Positions 1 to 10,380 of a stretch of DNA of 64,000 bases are shown here, piece by piece. The stretch is from assembly GCF_008831285.2 (NCBI RefSeq), contig NC_045147.1, forward strand, positions 16,904,854-16,968,853, read 5' to 3'. The notes below the pieces were generated by a model. It made no database searches, was not told where the DNA came from, and saw only the letters and a list, made by a program, of their open reading frames with translations. Origin of the DNA: Nymphaea colorata (lineage: Eukaryota > Streptophyta > Magnoliopsida > Nymphaeales > Nymphaeaceae). Made by a program: the position numbers and the translations under genes. Position 1 is the stretch's first letter. Every line of letters starts with the position of its first letter.

Positions 1-2880
1 GGTCACATTTGTTTGAGAGCGAAGAGTGGAGGGACCCGGGGAGCTCGGGACGACGTGTATACGCGTGCCGTCAGCACAAGTACACTTAAAAGGAATGAGG
101 TTATTCAATTCGCCCTACCCACGTGATGACTCCCTTCCTTATAATTGTTCTTGCACCTCGGTTTATTTTTCATCTTTTCTTTCCTTTCATTTCCTTTCCT
201 TTTATTCACAAGGAAAAAGGAAAAAAATTAAGATGAGAACATTCAAACACTTGGATGTTCAATTTTAGAAAGTCTTTTCAAGAAAAAGAAATATTGGTTG
301 GTGCCAGAATCCATCCGCGAGTTCGCAAATGGATTGGACATGGATAAGCTGAATCTGTCGCCATCTGATTTGATGTGTGCATGCAACTCAATATAAACAA
401 GCATGTACAGCCAATTTAGACTAGAATCTACAATCTCAAAGAGATAAACTTGAATTTAATCTTATATTATGTCAGTTAAGATGCTGCTTTAGATGCCAAA
501 TTGCAACAAAATGACGCATCAAGTGTGGTTTAAGCGCGTCGATGTGACGTAAATGAGTGTGATGATTTTGTCATAATGCGTGAACTAATGAACATGAGGC
601 ATGTTGTGTAAGATGCATGAATGTGCAGAGGTTGGAAAGAGCTGTACAGTTTGCCTTTCCTCCTCCTCCTTTCTCTAGCCATTATGTTGCTGACTTCCTC
701 TCTGCGAAAGGGCCCTTTTCTTCAGTTGCTTGGCAGCATTGGCAACTGTACAAAGAGAATTTGGATTCTAAATCTAAATTTATGGGAAATTATTAGCACA
801 GCAAAGAATTTAGCTTTTTCTGAATGCCCCTGGAACTGCAGGCTTTAGTTGAACAAATTACATTTAGATTAAATGAAATTGCTGTTTTTGTTGTAATTGT
901 TTTAAGTTGTAATTTTAACTATCAAATGAGAAACAAAATCCTCACTAACTGCTTCTTTTTCATAAGTTTAGAACTTTCTCTCCCTTTTTGTTGCTTCGAG
1001 GCTGAAGGGTATGTAGCATACCAGATAGTCAGTTCAATTTTCATGGGTGTAATTTCTTTAGTCCGTTTAGTCCGTAAAGGGCAAGGCATAGCACTAAGTT
1101 GAAGATGCATTGTCTCGACACCCAAGTGCATCATAAATCCCTAGACAGAGGATTTTTTTTTTCAACATTTTATTTGATAATTAGAAAAGAAGAAACAAAA
1201 CAATATTTTCTTAACAAGGCCTTTAATTTTTATAAAACTATCAAATAAAAGCTTCTAAGTGCTTTTACAAAAACTGCGAACCGAGAGCTCGAAGTGAATC
1301 TCTTTCAACTTGAAAAACGGGAACTTTGTCTTCCAACTTGACGAAAGTTCACATCAAGCCTTTATTTGACAATTTTCATCATAAGTGTGCTCCCAATCGA
1401 CAAATATATATATAAAAAGATAATTTCTTTTAGTTCAATTGAATGTGAACCAAGATCCAATAATTCAAGATTCGAGACACACACCGGCATCGAATTGACC
1501 TCTACATGTGAAAGATGCATGTCTGTTCAGATTGGATGGTGACCCAAATAGAAAGTGGGGATGTTTGACGGCAATCTAAACAAAAATTGAAATTTGTCAA
1601 ACCCAAGTCTGAACCGAGTGCACGTCTGGATCACTACTTCAACGACCCAAATCCAAGAATAATAATGACAGTAAGACATAATTTGAACGGGAGGATTCAT
1701 CAGAGGAGCACTAAGAAATGTAAGCACTTGCGTACATTGACCTCTCGACTATCTGATCCGTAAAACCAGAGAGTTGTAAATACTGCTGACTCGTTCTAAA
1801 GGTTAATAAAAAACGTAATGAACACTTAAGTTTTTTTAGTAGTGAGTTTATGTTTGCTAATTTATAAACTATCTAATTATGATAATCAAAGGTTAAGATT
1901 AATGAAGTGGAAGGACCCACTTCTCGCGAGTTGCCCCATGCAAAGACTGTATGGTTCAGACCTACTACATCCACATTTGGTGCTCTAAACACGCTTCTAC
2001 GCTTTATCGAACCCTTGATATGGAAATCCCCAACTTGAACGTGGTTTCGGGTGAGCGGAGGAGATCCACCGCCGCCCAACTAAAAGTTGAATCCTTCTGT
2101 TTTATCTCCAAAAGTATAAGGCTTGCTTTTGATGTCTCATGATAATCCCCAACTTGAACGTGGTTTCGGGTGAGCGGAGGAGATCCAGCGCCGCCCGACT
2201 AAAAGTTAAATCCTTCTGTCTTATCTCCAAAAGTATAAGGCTTGCTTTTGATGTCTCATGGTAATGTCCGGCCACCGATTGCCTATCAACCCTTCCCTAT
2301 GGAATCCTCTCCCTGACCTATTAAATCATATAACGTTCCCTTCCTTACTTTTTAAATGTTTAGAAGGTTGCATATCTTAATCACGGCTCAGCTGATCAGA
2401 TTAAGCTTTGTTGAATCATTGTCTAATCCATTCGTTGATGGGACCTCACGGATCTGATCGGAATGTCAAGTGGGCCTCTTTGTTTTCGATTGTATCAGAT
2501 CTTCTGCAGAGAGAGATGGGATCATCACGCTTAATTATTTTTAATTTTCCTTTTTCTTACTGCCTAGGAATCCATTCAGAAGAAAAAGTCCAGATAAGAA
2601 AGTCCATTCCTTCGAGCAATCCAGTGGAGAAAGTGATGAAATATTTACTCATGAATGGGATGATGAACCTGTTTCCGGCTGAACCCGCACCATTTTCCGG
2701 CTGAATCTGCACCGTCTTCCGGCTTAGGTGTCTGTTATTTTTGTTCTTGACTAGTTTCAGTAATCGTGTTAAAAAGTAGGACAAATTTTTGTAAGAAAAA
2801 CTGGAAACATAGGCGTGCGAATTCTAGACTTAGGGAAGAAATGTGGAGCCCAGGAGAGGGAGAGTTGGTTAGGAGACGGA
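1..2880. other. Intergenic DNA, no gene recognised
   Basis: All open frames here are short (under 100 codons), AT-rich and without a family match I recognise. The only clear structure is the 119-bp tandem duplication listed separately. The stretch is probably intergenic, with the far promoter of the downstream kinase gene towards its end. Confidence 0.6.
2025..2262. repeat. Two-copy 119-bp tandem duplication
   Basis: The unit beginning AATCCCCAACTTGAACG at 2025 starts again at 2144, a period of 119 bp. The copies differ at only about six positions, so the duplication is recent relative to its surroundings. Neither copy keeps a long reading frame on either strand, and I see no flanking target duplication, so unequal crossing-over or replication slippage is more likely than transposition. 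Confidence 0.9.
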
Positions 2881-2881
2881 G

Positions 2882-3175
2882 ATGGTGGGGGGGCCATGTG
2901 GAAGCTGCTCTCTACCTTCCCAACAGATAAGATCTAAGGACGGTGGCGCTGCCAACCTCTCTAGTCCCTCCTCTCCGTCCACCCACACCGTCACCGACGA
3001 CGTCACCTCCCTCTTTCCCCGCATCGCCCTCCACTTTCCCTTCCCCTTTCTCAAACGCCACTCTCACCCCGGCGACCGTTCTGCTCCCACTCCGGCGCCG
3101 CCCCGATTCATTCACGCCGTGTTCCCGATGCTAAGAAAGAAGAAAGAGTGTGTTGCAAGACTGGTTTACTTTTAG
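2882..3175 (+). other. GC-rich open frame of unknown status
   Basis: A 97-codon ATG frame lies in a GC-rich patch of Ser/Pro/Thr-rich composition. An overlapping frame from about 2943 looks superficially like a plastid transit peptide, but it has no ATG. I do not recognise either product and see no continuing exon downstream before the kinase gene. It could be a decayed first exon or simply CT-rich promoter DNA. Confidence 0.12.
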
Positions 3176-3597
3176 GAGGCAGCCTCCCCCAAATCGTTCC
3201 TCTGTTCTTCCTTTCGAGGGCAGCAGCCGAATCGAGATTGCATTTGCTGCCCATGTCGTCGGAACAACAAGGAACCGATCCAGGGGAGGTGGGGCTCTTC
3301 CTCCTCGTAAATCATGACGAGTTTTCCGACTGTTTTTCTTCTTTTTCCGGCAAGCCCGGAAAATGTTTCCGATGAAGGCATTTGACATGATGTGCCACAC
3401 TTTTGATCCAACAAACCACCATAAGCTGATCCAGAACCCGACCCGTTTGGAGAGGGAGCTTGGGAAGGGAATAGTGGCGTTGTCGAAACAATTTAACGCC
3501 GAAAGGGGTAAAAGGAGGAACGGGATTGACGGGACCCGCAGTCCATGCTGGACAGCGTCTTCATCGCTGCTTCCCAGCCGGGCGCTTCACGTCTCTC

Positions 3598-3606
3598 CCT
3601 ATAAGA
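3598..3606 (+). promoter_or_regulatory. Candidate TATA box of the MKK gene
   Basis: CCTATAAGA lies about 85 bp upstream of the chosen ATG (3684) in a GC-rich flank with few other TATA-like words. With a start site about 30 bp downstream the leader would be about 50 nt. This is inferred from position and sequence only. Confidence 0.45.
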
Positions 3607-3683
3607 GTCTCCCCAGGCGCAACTACCACGAGGAAAGTGGGGAAAGGGAGGGAAGAAAAACGGGAGAGGGAAACAGCACAGAG

Positions 3684-4696
3684 ATGGCGGCGGTGAGAGA
3701 ACGAAGGCAGCTCAATCTGAAACTCCCGGTGCCGGAGGTTGCGGACCGGAAACCTCGGTTCCCGCTCCCGCTGCCGCCGACGTGCCTCGCGACGCGGGGC
3801 CAGGAGGTGGAGCGCCTATCCGACCTCGAGACCCAGCAGGTGCTCGGCCGCGGCAACGGCGGGACGGTCTACAAGGCGCGGCACCGGAGCACGGGCAGGA
3901 TCTACGCGCTGAAGGTTGTGCACGGTGACTGCGACTCGGCCGCTCGGCGGCAGACGATCAGGGAGATGGAGATCCTGAAGAAGACGGACTCGCCGTACGT
4001 GGTGCGGTGCCACGGGATCTTCGAAGGGGCGGGGGAGACGTGTGCCTGGCGCTGGAGTACATGGAAGGTGGAACCCTGGAGGGCCTGCTCAGGGCGGAGG
4101 GCACCTTCTCGGAGGGGTCGCTCGTGGGGGCGGCGCGCCAAGTGCTGGAGGGCCTCACCTACCTCCATGGCCAGAGGATCGTGCACCGAGACATCAAGCC
4201 ATCGAACCTCCTCATCAACCGCCGGGGAGAGGTCAAGATCGCCGACTTCGGCGTCAGCAAGATCATGGCCCGGACGCTCGAAGGCTGCGCCACCTACGTC
4301 GGCACCTGCGCCTACATGAGCCCGGAGAGGTTCGATCCCGACAGCTACGGCGGGAACTACGACGGCTGCGCCGGCGACGTGTGGAGCCTCGGCCTCACGC
4401 TCCTGGAGCTTCACCTCGGCCGGTTCCCCTTCCTCCAGCCAGGGCAGCGGCCCGACTGGCCAACGCTCATGTGCGCCATCTGCTTCGGCGACCCGCCGAT
4501 TCCGCCCCCTTCGTCCACCTCGCCCGAGTTCCGGAGCTTCATCGCTTGCTGCCTCCAGAAGGAGCCTTCACGCCGGTGGACGGCTGCGCAGCTGCTCAAC
4601 CACCCCTTCCTCGCCAAGAGGAAAAACCCCTCCCCCTCCTCCTCATCCACATCCTCATCTCTTTCCTCTGCCTTTCAGCGTCTCGCCGTCTCGTAA
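3684..4696 (+). CDS. MKK9: MKK9-like group D MAP kinase kinase, with one frame break
   Basis: Group D plant MAPKK, which phosphorylates MAPKs such as MPK3/MPK6 in ethylene, senescence and defence signalling (family knowledge). It is intronless, as usual for this group, and about 337 residues long against 310 in Arabidopsis MKK9. The start MAAVRERRQLNLKLPVPE matches the MKK9 N terminus and contains a basic-LxL MAPK docking motif. Visible motifs are the glycine loop GRGNGG (55-60), ATP-binding K77 in YALK, HRDIKPSNLL, DFGVSK, an activation loop with T-x5-T (RTLEGCATY) and MSPERF. The frame shifts once: the upstream frame runs through CHGIFEGAG, and the family reading resumes at GDVCLALEYMEGGT in the -1 frame. 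The junction lies in GGGGG at 4031-4035, so one G is missing relative to the family. Because both halves are otherwise perfectly conserved, a sequencing or assembly error, or a very recent null allele, is likely. An in-frame upstream ATG at 3363 is unsupported by the family. Confidence 0.93.
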
Positions 4697-7555
4697 CTCG
4701 GTCGTCCTCCTCCTCATCTCTCTGTCTTTTCCAGAAGAGGGAGGGAAGGCGGCTCTTACTTTCTTCCACCTCTGTATCATGTACATACCTAGATAGTTAC
4801 CAATTACTTACCCATGTGAACAGAGACTCGTTTTCACACTCTGGTGACAAAAATTGGCGGAAAATTGCCTCCGTCTTCAATTTTTCCTCAGCGTTGTAAT
4901 TGAAATCTGGAGTAAAACGACATGAGTTTTTTTGGGTTAAATTTTATTGTTTTTTCTTCCCCAAATGATAAGCCCGATTCATGGAGGATGCCAAATTCGC
5001 CGACGCTTGAGAGTTTTCGGTGACTGGGGCCGCCTCTCTTTTGCCGGGTTTTTGCCACTCATCACGCTTCGTATAAATGAAACGCGTAGGGTCACATCTC
5101 AGTATCGTAGAATTCACGTATACAGCACGTCGGCTGCGCAGACGTTTGCCCATCCGACCCATCCGTCCCTACCCAAGACGTAGACCCGACGTTGAGAAGG
5201 ATCCGTTCCGTCCTCGTTCGGGCTGACTTGCAGCTTGAACTCGATCCCACGGCACCGGTAGGCGGTTCTGACTTCGGATCCTATCCAGTTCGGGTCAGAA
5301 TCCGGTTACCGATGGATGGCCCATCTGAATTCAATTACACGAATCTCCAAATCCGGGTTTTGCTCGTAAATTTGAACAAACATCCAAAAACTCAACTGAA
5401 TCCGGTTTTATATTTAATTATTTGAACATGGCCTTTGTGTCCTCCTTTTTACCTTTCTTTAATTATTTGAAGCAAACAAAGCTGCCTCGATTCACGCTTC
5501 AGTTTGTCTCCTTCTGGGCTTCAACTTGTTCTTTTGCAATTATGGCTCTACGTTGCTTCTACAAAAATATCCCAATAATGTTCATTGCAGTCTAACTGGC
5601 AAAGGGGTGTGATCAATTGCTTCGTTAGCAAGAGTTGTTCATCTGGCTAGAGCTTTGAACTTAACGTGTATAAAAAAAAGTGACTATTTTATAAAACGGC
5701 GGCTAATCTTTATGTACATTCACAAAACATACTCTAGTTATGAACAAAATGTATTCTTGTACCTGAACACCATTGTAGTTTATCGCGTATGTATTGTATT
5801 CATCCAAATGCAGCGGGACTAACTGTTTTTTAATGACAGGTAGCCGCCATTAATACAATTGAGAGAGCTTCTTTAAACGATTCTACCATGAGTCATGTGG
5901 GTTCGTATTAAATTCATACTAATCTGCTTTTATAAAGATCTCTACCAGAATGCAAATTAAAATAAGCATGATCAGAGATATATATTGAACTCTTGATTCA
6001 ACAACTCAAAGATTTTGTTTTGCAGGCTTGCAGCTAGCCAGGTGGGTGGAGCTTTTGTGCGCAAACCTACAAGTTTTTAATAGACATCACTTTGCCCATT
6101 AAATGAGACCTACAAATGTTTGGTGGTGAAGTGATGCAAATATGCAAATCTTTTATACAGTAGTTGCAGGCACGCTTATTTCTTGTGTAAAATTTTCTGA
6201 AGAAAGTGGGGAATTAAAAAATCGGTTACGGATCCAGCGGTTGCTTCAAATCAGTTTACATTTGCTTCCATTTCATTTTTTATTTGCAAGATGGGGTTAG
6301 GCAAACTGCTACCAAACTATGCTAGAGAAACAACTTAAGGGTATCAAACTCTTATCCTCCTTCAAATTGAAAATATTACGCCAACTCACCTAGCAAGTGT
6401 TTGAAGCTTTTATTGGCAAAAAGAGGCCGCTTGTTTGCATTCATTTTTTCTGCAAATCTTTTTTTTTTTTTTTTCCAACCTGCAGATCACACTGATATCC
6501 AGATATTGTAACTTTACCCTTATTTTATTTTTCGTCAACGAATAAATTAGACTACCTCCTTTTTTCAGCGACAGGCAGGCTTCCAATCAAAGACTTGAAA
6601 CTCAAAGTGCTTTAGAAGCATTCTACGGAAGGAAGACTACTGAAGATAATTTGTTCTGTCAAGGAGCTGCAATAAGAACCCTGCCCTATACATGATGAAA
6701 GATGTCATGATTTTTCCTGTCCTATTACTGATATAAAAGGTTTCTATATGCATAACTGAGAGAAACGGCAGAACATACAAAGACTGGCCGCAAAATTTAG
6801 TACAGACCGTCCCAGTTCTCACGCCAGGTAACAAATATCTCCAACCAAATTCACGTGTAACTGTAACATTCACCTCTTGGCTATCAAGAATCTACAGTTC
6901 CGAAGTCATCTACGTCGATTGGGGAAGGAAAGGGAGTCGAAGAAAGCACAAGACAAAAGTAACACCCTTTTCTTCCTTCAAAACAGACAGGCTACGGATG
7001 GCCATGCGTGGAATTTGGAACAGAAAACCGTCCAGCTGACTGCATTTATCCATCACATATTACATTGTGGAAAGTAATTCTTTGGCATCTGTGAAACAGA
7101 ATGCAGATGACAAAAAACAAATACCTAGTTAACCAGCCACTGAAGAGCTCATTTCACATTATTCTTATTTAGTATACAAAAGGCTCATCAACAGCAATAA
7201 TACCAATTTTGTTAGTTGAAATGCTACCCTAGAGGATCTGAAAATCAAAAGTCAGCATCAAGCATCAAAGACCATTAGAATCACCAGACGAAATTTTCCA
7301 CCCTTTCCCCATTATGGCTTCAGTTACTGTTTATATTGATGTGCTATTTCTACTTCATTAGACAACCACCACAGCAATGGCCAAACAGCGCTTACATAAG
7401 GCAAACCCAAAATGCAGTATATGTCATTAAGCGTCATCCATGTGAAGCCAACAAATGGTAATGTGTGACTTAGGTACTACGAATGCATGTATATATTAGT
7501 GAGACCAAAATCGCCAAAAAATTGAACTATTTGAACCCAGTGGACAAGTCCAAGT
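4697..7555. other. Intergenic: MKK 3' flank and HSF 3' flank
   Basis: The first about 200 bp are probably the MKK 3' UTR, and the last few hundred bp (about 7080-7555) the 3' UTR of the oppositely oriented HSF gene. Between them the DNA is AT-rich with short frames only. I saw no transposon ends or RNA genes. Confidence 0.55.
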
Positions 7556-9182
7556 TTATCCTTTCCCTTGAGACGCTAGAAGCGCCATCTGTTTCGTGAG
7601 ATTTTCTAATTTCTTGTCAGCATATAATCCGGGTTCTTGAATGGGCATTGTGAAATCCTTCCGATTCTCAATCTCTGTGTTCCCTTTTTGTGTCTCTTCA
7701 ACATCATCTGATGGAGGACTTGCAACAAGAAATTGTTCCCAGAACGGATCATTGATGCTTGGCAAATTAAGCATATCATTAATTACTGAATCATTTCTTT
7801 CTTCTTCCATAGGCATGGATGGGCTGAATTCAAGTGAAACAGAATCTGCAAATTCCATTCCTGTTGCCAACCCTGGATGGCTGTCATTAGCAGGCTCAAT
7901 TGGTGTGCTGTTCTCTATCGTCAATTCCCTAGATTGAGCAACCTTGGGAGCTAAACCATCCTGAAAAGGGTAAACACGCTCAGAAAAGTTCGAAAGACTA
8001 CTGGTGTTTGAAGTTTCACATAGTGGAACCATGTCCAGTGATCCATTTGATCCCGACATAACAGGTAAGCAGGAAGATCCTGAAGCTACATGGACTTTCA
8101 TAAGGGTAGATGCTCCAGATGCAGGGGCAACTCCACTATCCACTGCCTCAAGATTAAAAAATATGTTGTCAACACCATGAGGAGATGAAATGTCCAGTTT
8201 TGGAGATGCATCAATATTTAATATCTGCCTAAGCAAACTTCTTGCTGCCTCATTCATAGGCAGCTGGTACTTAACTATCTGTCCATCAGACTGGGCATGC
8301 TCAGATTCTATGTGATTGCCCTGCTTAGGAAACCTGCGTTTTTTGTTCAATTCAGATATATGGTTGTTGTTATCATTCTGATGCATCAACTGCGCCAGAA
8401 ACCCAGGGGATTGTATAGCCATTGCCAGAAAAGAAAGCATTTGTTGTTGTCGTTGTTCCATTCCCTGAAGACGCTTACCCACATTCTCCAATTTATTCTC
8501 AGTACTTTGCTGCTGCTGCCGCATCCTTACCATCTCCTGCATGAGTGTGTCTTTGTCCCTCTTCAAGCTCTCGATTTCTTCTTCCAATCCTAACTTTCCG
8601 ACCTCCATGCATTCTCCAACAGATTGGTTTTGCACTTGAGACTGTTGTGCCTGCTGATTGTGTCCTGGGGCATGACTTGATCGCTTCCGATTGATGCTCT
8701 TCAACAAATGCTTTTGTCCCTTGATGAAACCTTCATTTGCAAATTCCCAGCGATCAGGATCAATTTTCCGAAAGCCCTGGTCCAAGAAAGTGACAACACA
8801 AGCCTAAAAAACCCAAGCTAGTTGTACGCATATACTTGAAAATGCTTTACCATATAAACACTTGGCACAGAAACAATAAATCTTGATAACTACCAACAAA
8901 CAAACACCCTGTGGGTGTATTTAACAGAAGCAATCATCAACAAAGCAAACAAAAATCTGCACTCACATATGTATTGAGCTGCCTTACAAAGCTTGAAAAA
9001 TTCTTGTGTTTGAAATACTTGGGCAACAAAACGTGGGAAAATGCAGGGGGATCCCAAACAATGAAGCTGTTGTTAGTTGAGCTCCACGAGACAATTGAAT
9101 CCGTGGAAGGGTCATCAACCATATCATAGCTCTTGCTGAGGAAAGGAGGAAGAGAATTATTGCCTCCGACCACTGCCTCCAT
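7556..9182 (-). CDS. HSFA1: Class A1-type heat-shock transcription factor
   Basis: Nuclear activator that trimerises and binds heat-shock elements; class A1 HSFs start the heat-shock response (family knowledge). CDS = complement of 8967-9182 and 8776-7556, 478 residues. The 190-bp intron (8777-8966, donor GTGAGT) falls in phase 0 between QLNTY and GFRK, the conserved HSF intron site in the DNA-binding domain (about 13-105). Then come the HR-A/B coiled coil (about 136-205, leucines plus the long class-A insert, ending QSPGFLAQL), NLS NKKRR (about 216-220), AHA activator DPFWEQFL (about 415-423) and C-terminal [11 protein letters not shown] (about 465-472). HR-A/B, AHA and NES together give class A, and the spacing and wording fit A1 best. 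A 5' leader intron with upstream ORFs is probable (separate entry). No broken motif is seen. Confidence 0.94.
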
Positions 9183-9200
9183 GATCGATCGCCGTCACCT

Positions 9201-10264
9201 CTATTTGTATGCAACTAATAAAGAAAGTCGACCCAGCTCCCAGCCTGATTCATGCCGTCACACGCTTGGTTTTATGAATCTAGAAACGGGAAACGCACAA
9301 CACACTAAGAAATGAATCAAGCAGCCAAAAGGGTGCACATTCCATGAATCCCCTCAAAAGCAACTAAAAAGATAGCCCATTGAGAAACAATAAAAACACA
9401 GATAATTTTTGCAAAAAACATTATTAGGAAAGTAAAATAACAAAACCTTAAAACCTGCCGAATGCTGAATTTCCTAATATCTTATCATCCGGTCAATGTA
9501 AAACATGCACACTAGTGACACTTAAAAACTTGGAACGTAGAAAATATTCTAAGAAACACAAATGTACAGAAAATTTTACGCTTGGACGGATACTTGTTGT
9601 GCAAGAAAAAGAGAACTCTGGCTCCACCTGGGTCGTATGGGACAATTTTACCAGTCAAAAGAAAATGAACGAAGATGAAAGGAAGAACCAATTTAAAGAA
9701 TGAACGTTTCGACTTTCGACTCCTTGAACAATTAAACTCCGGCGAGATTGATAGAATGCTCACCAAACACACACAGAAGATGATAGGAACCAATTGAATG
9801 AACACCAACCAACAAAATTAAAATACATATTTCTCCCCTACCCAACATCAAAGAACAGAAGAGTAAAAGAGAAAGGAAAAAACCTCCAATTCACAGAGGA
9901 AATGGTCACCATTTACTCCTCCATTTAGGTCCAGGACTCCCACAAAATCCCGGAAAAGATCCAGGAGAACGAGGCTGAAGAATAAGATTTCTCAGCGCCA
10001 CCCTTCACTAATTTAGAAAAGGAAAGGGGGGGAAACGCGCGAAAGGCAACGATTCCATAAGTGACATTGAACCATCCACCGATTACGAGGCCAATACAAA
10101 TGCAGTAAGGCCAAAAAGATAAAAACGCAATCAAGAACCAAACAGGAGGATTTCTCTGAAAGAGCAATACCCTGGCGCTCGGGAAGAAGAAGGAAGGCGA
10201 CCGCCGAAGGAGGGACGACGGCCGATGAGCGTGGAAGAGATCCGTTGCACCGACTACCATTCAT
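9201..10264 (-). promoter_or_regulatory. Inferred HSF 5' leader with intron and upstream ORFs
   Basis: Upstream of the HSF ATG, a minus-strand donor (CCAGG|GTATTG, exon end 10171) and an acceptor (TTTATTAG|TTGCAT, exon start 9214) would remove a 956-bp leader intron (9215-10170). The distal exon (from about 10380) is GC- and CT-rich, like a plant leader. It carries two ATGs four bases apart (10264 and 10260). After splicing, the first opens a 35-codon uORF (starts MNGSRCNG, ends VAYK) that stops 18 nt before the HSF ATG. The second runs without a stop across the main ATG in another frame. Splicing and start-site position are inferred, not observed. Confidence 0.5.
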
Positions 10265-10380
10265 AGTAAGGAAGGCACAGCAACGGCTTTAGAGAGAAAG
10301 AAAGATTTCAAAATTTTGGCGGCAGCAGCGGCCAATTCGCAGCAAAAACTCTCACTACAGCGAGCGGAGGAATTAAGGAA

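Noticed and set aside
3902-4414. 170-codon antisense frame over the MKK gene
   Set aside because: Typical antisense shadow of a GC3-rich coding region; no recognisable domain.
4042-4899. 285-codon frame overlapping the MKK gene
   Set aside because: It is a GC-rich shadow frame: the kinase motifs lie in the other register, and its own product is Arg/Pro-rich without family resemblance.
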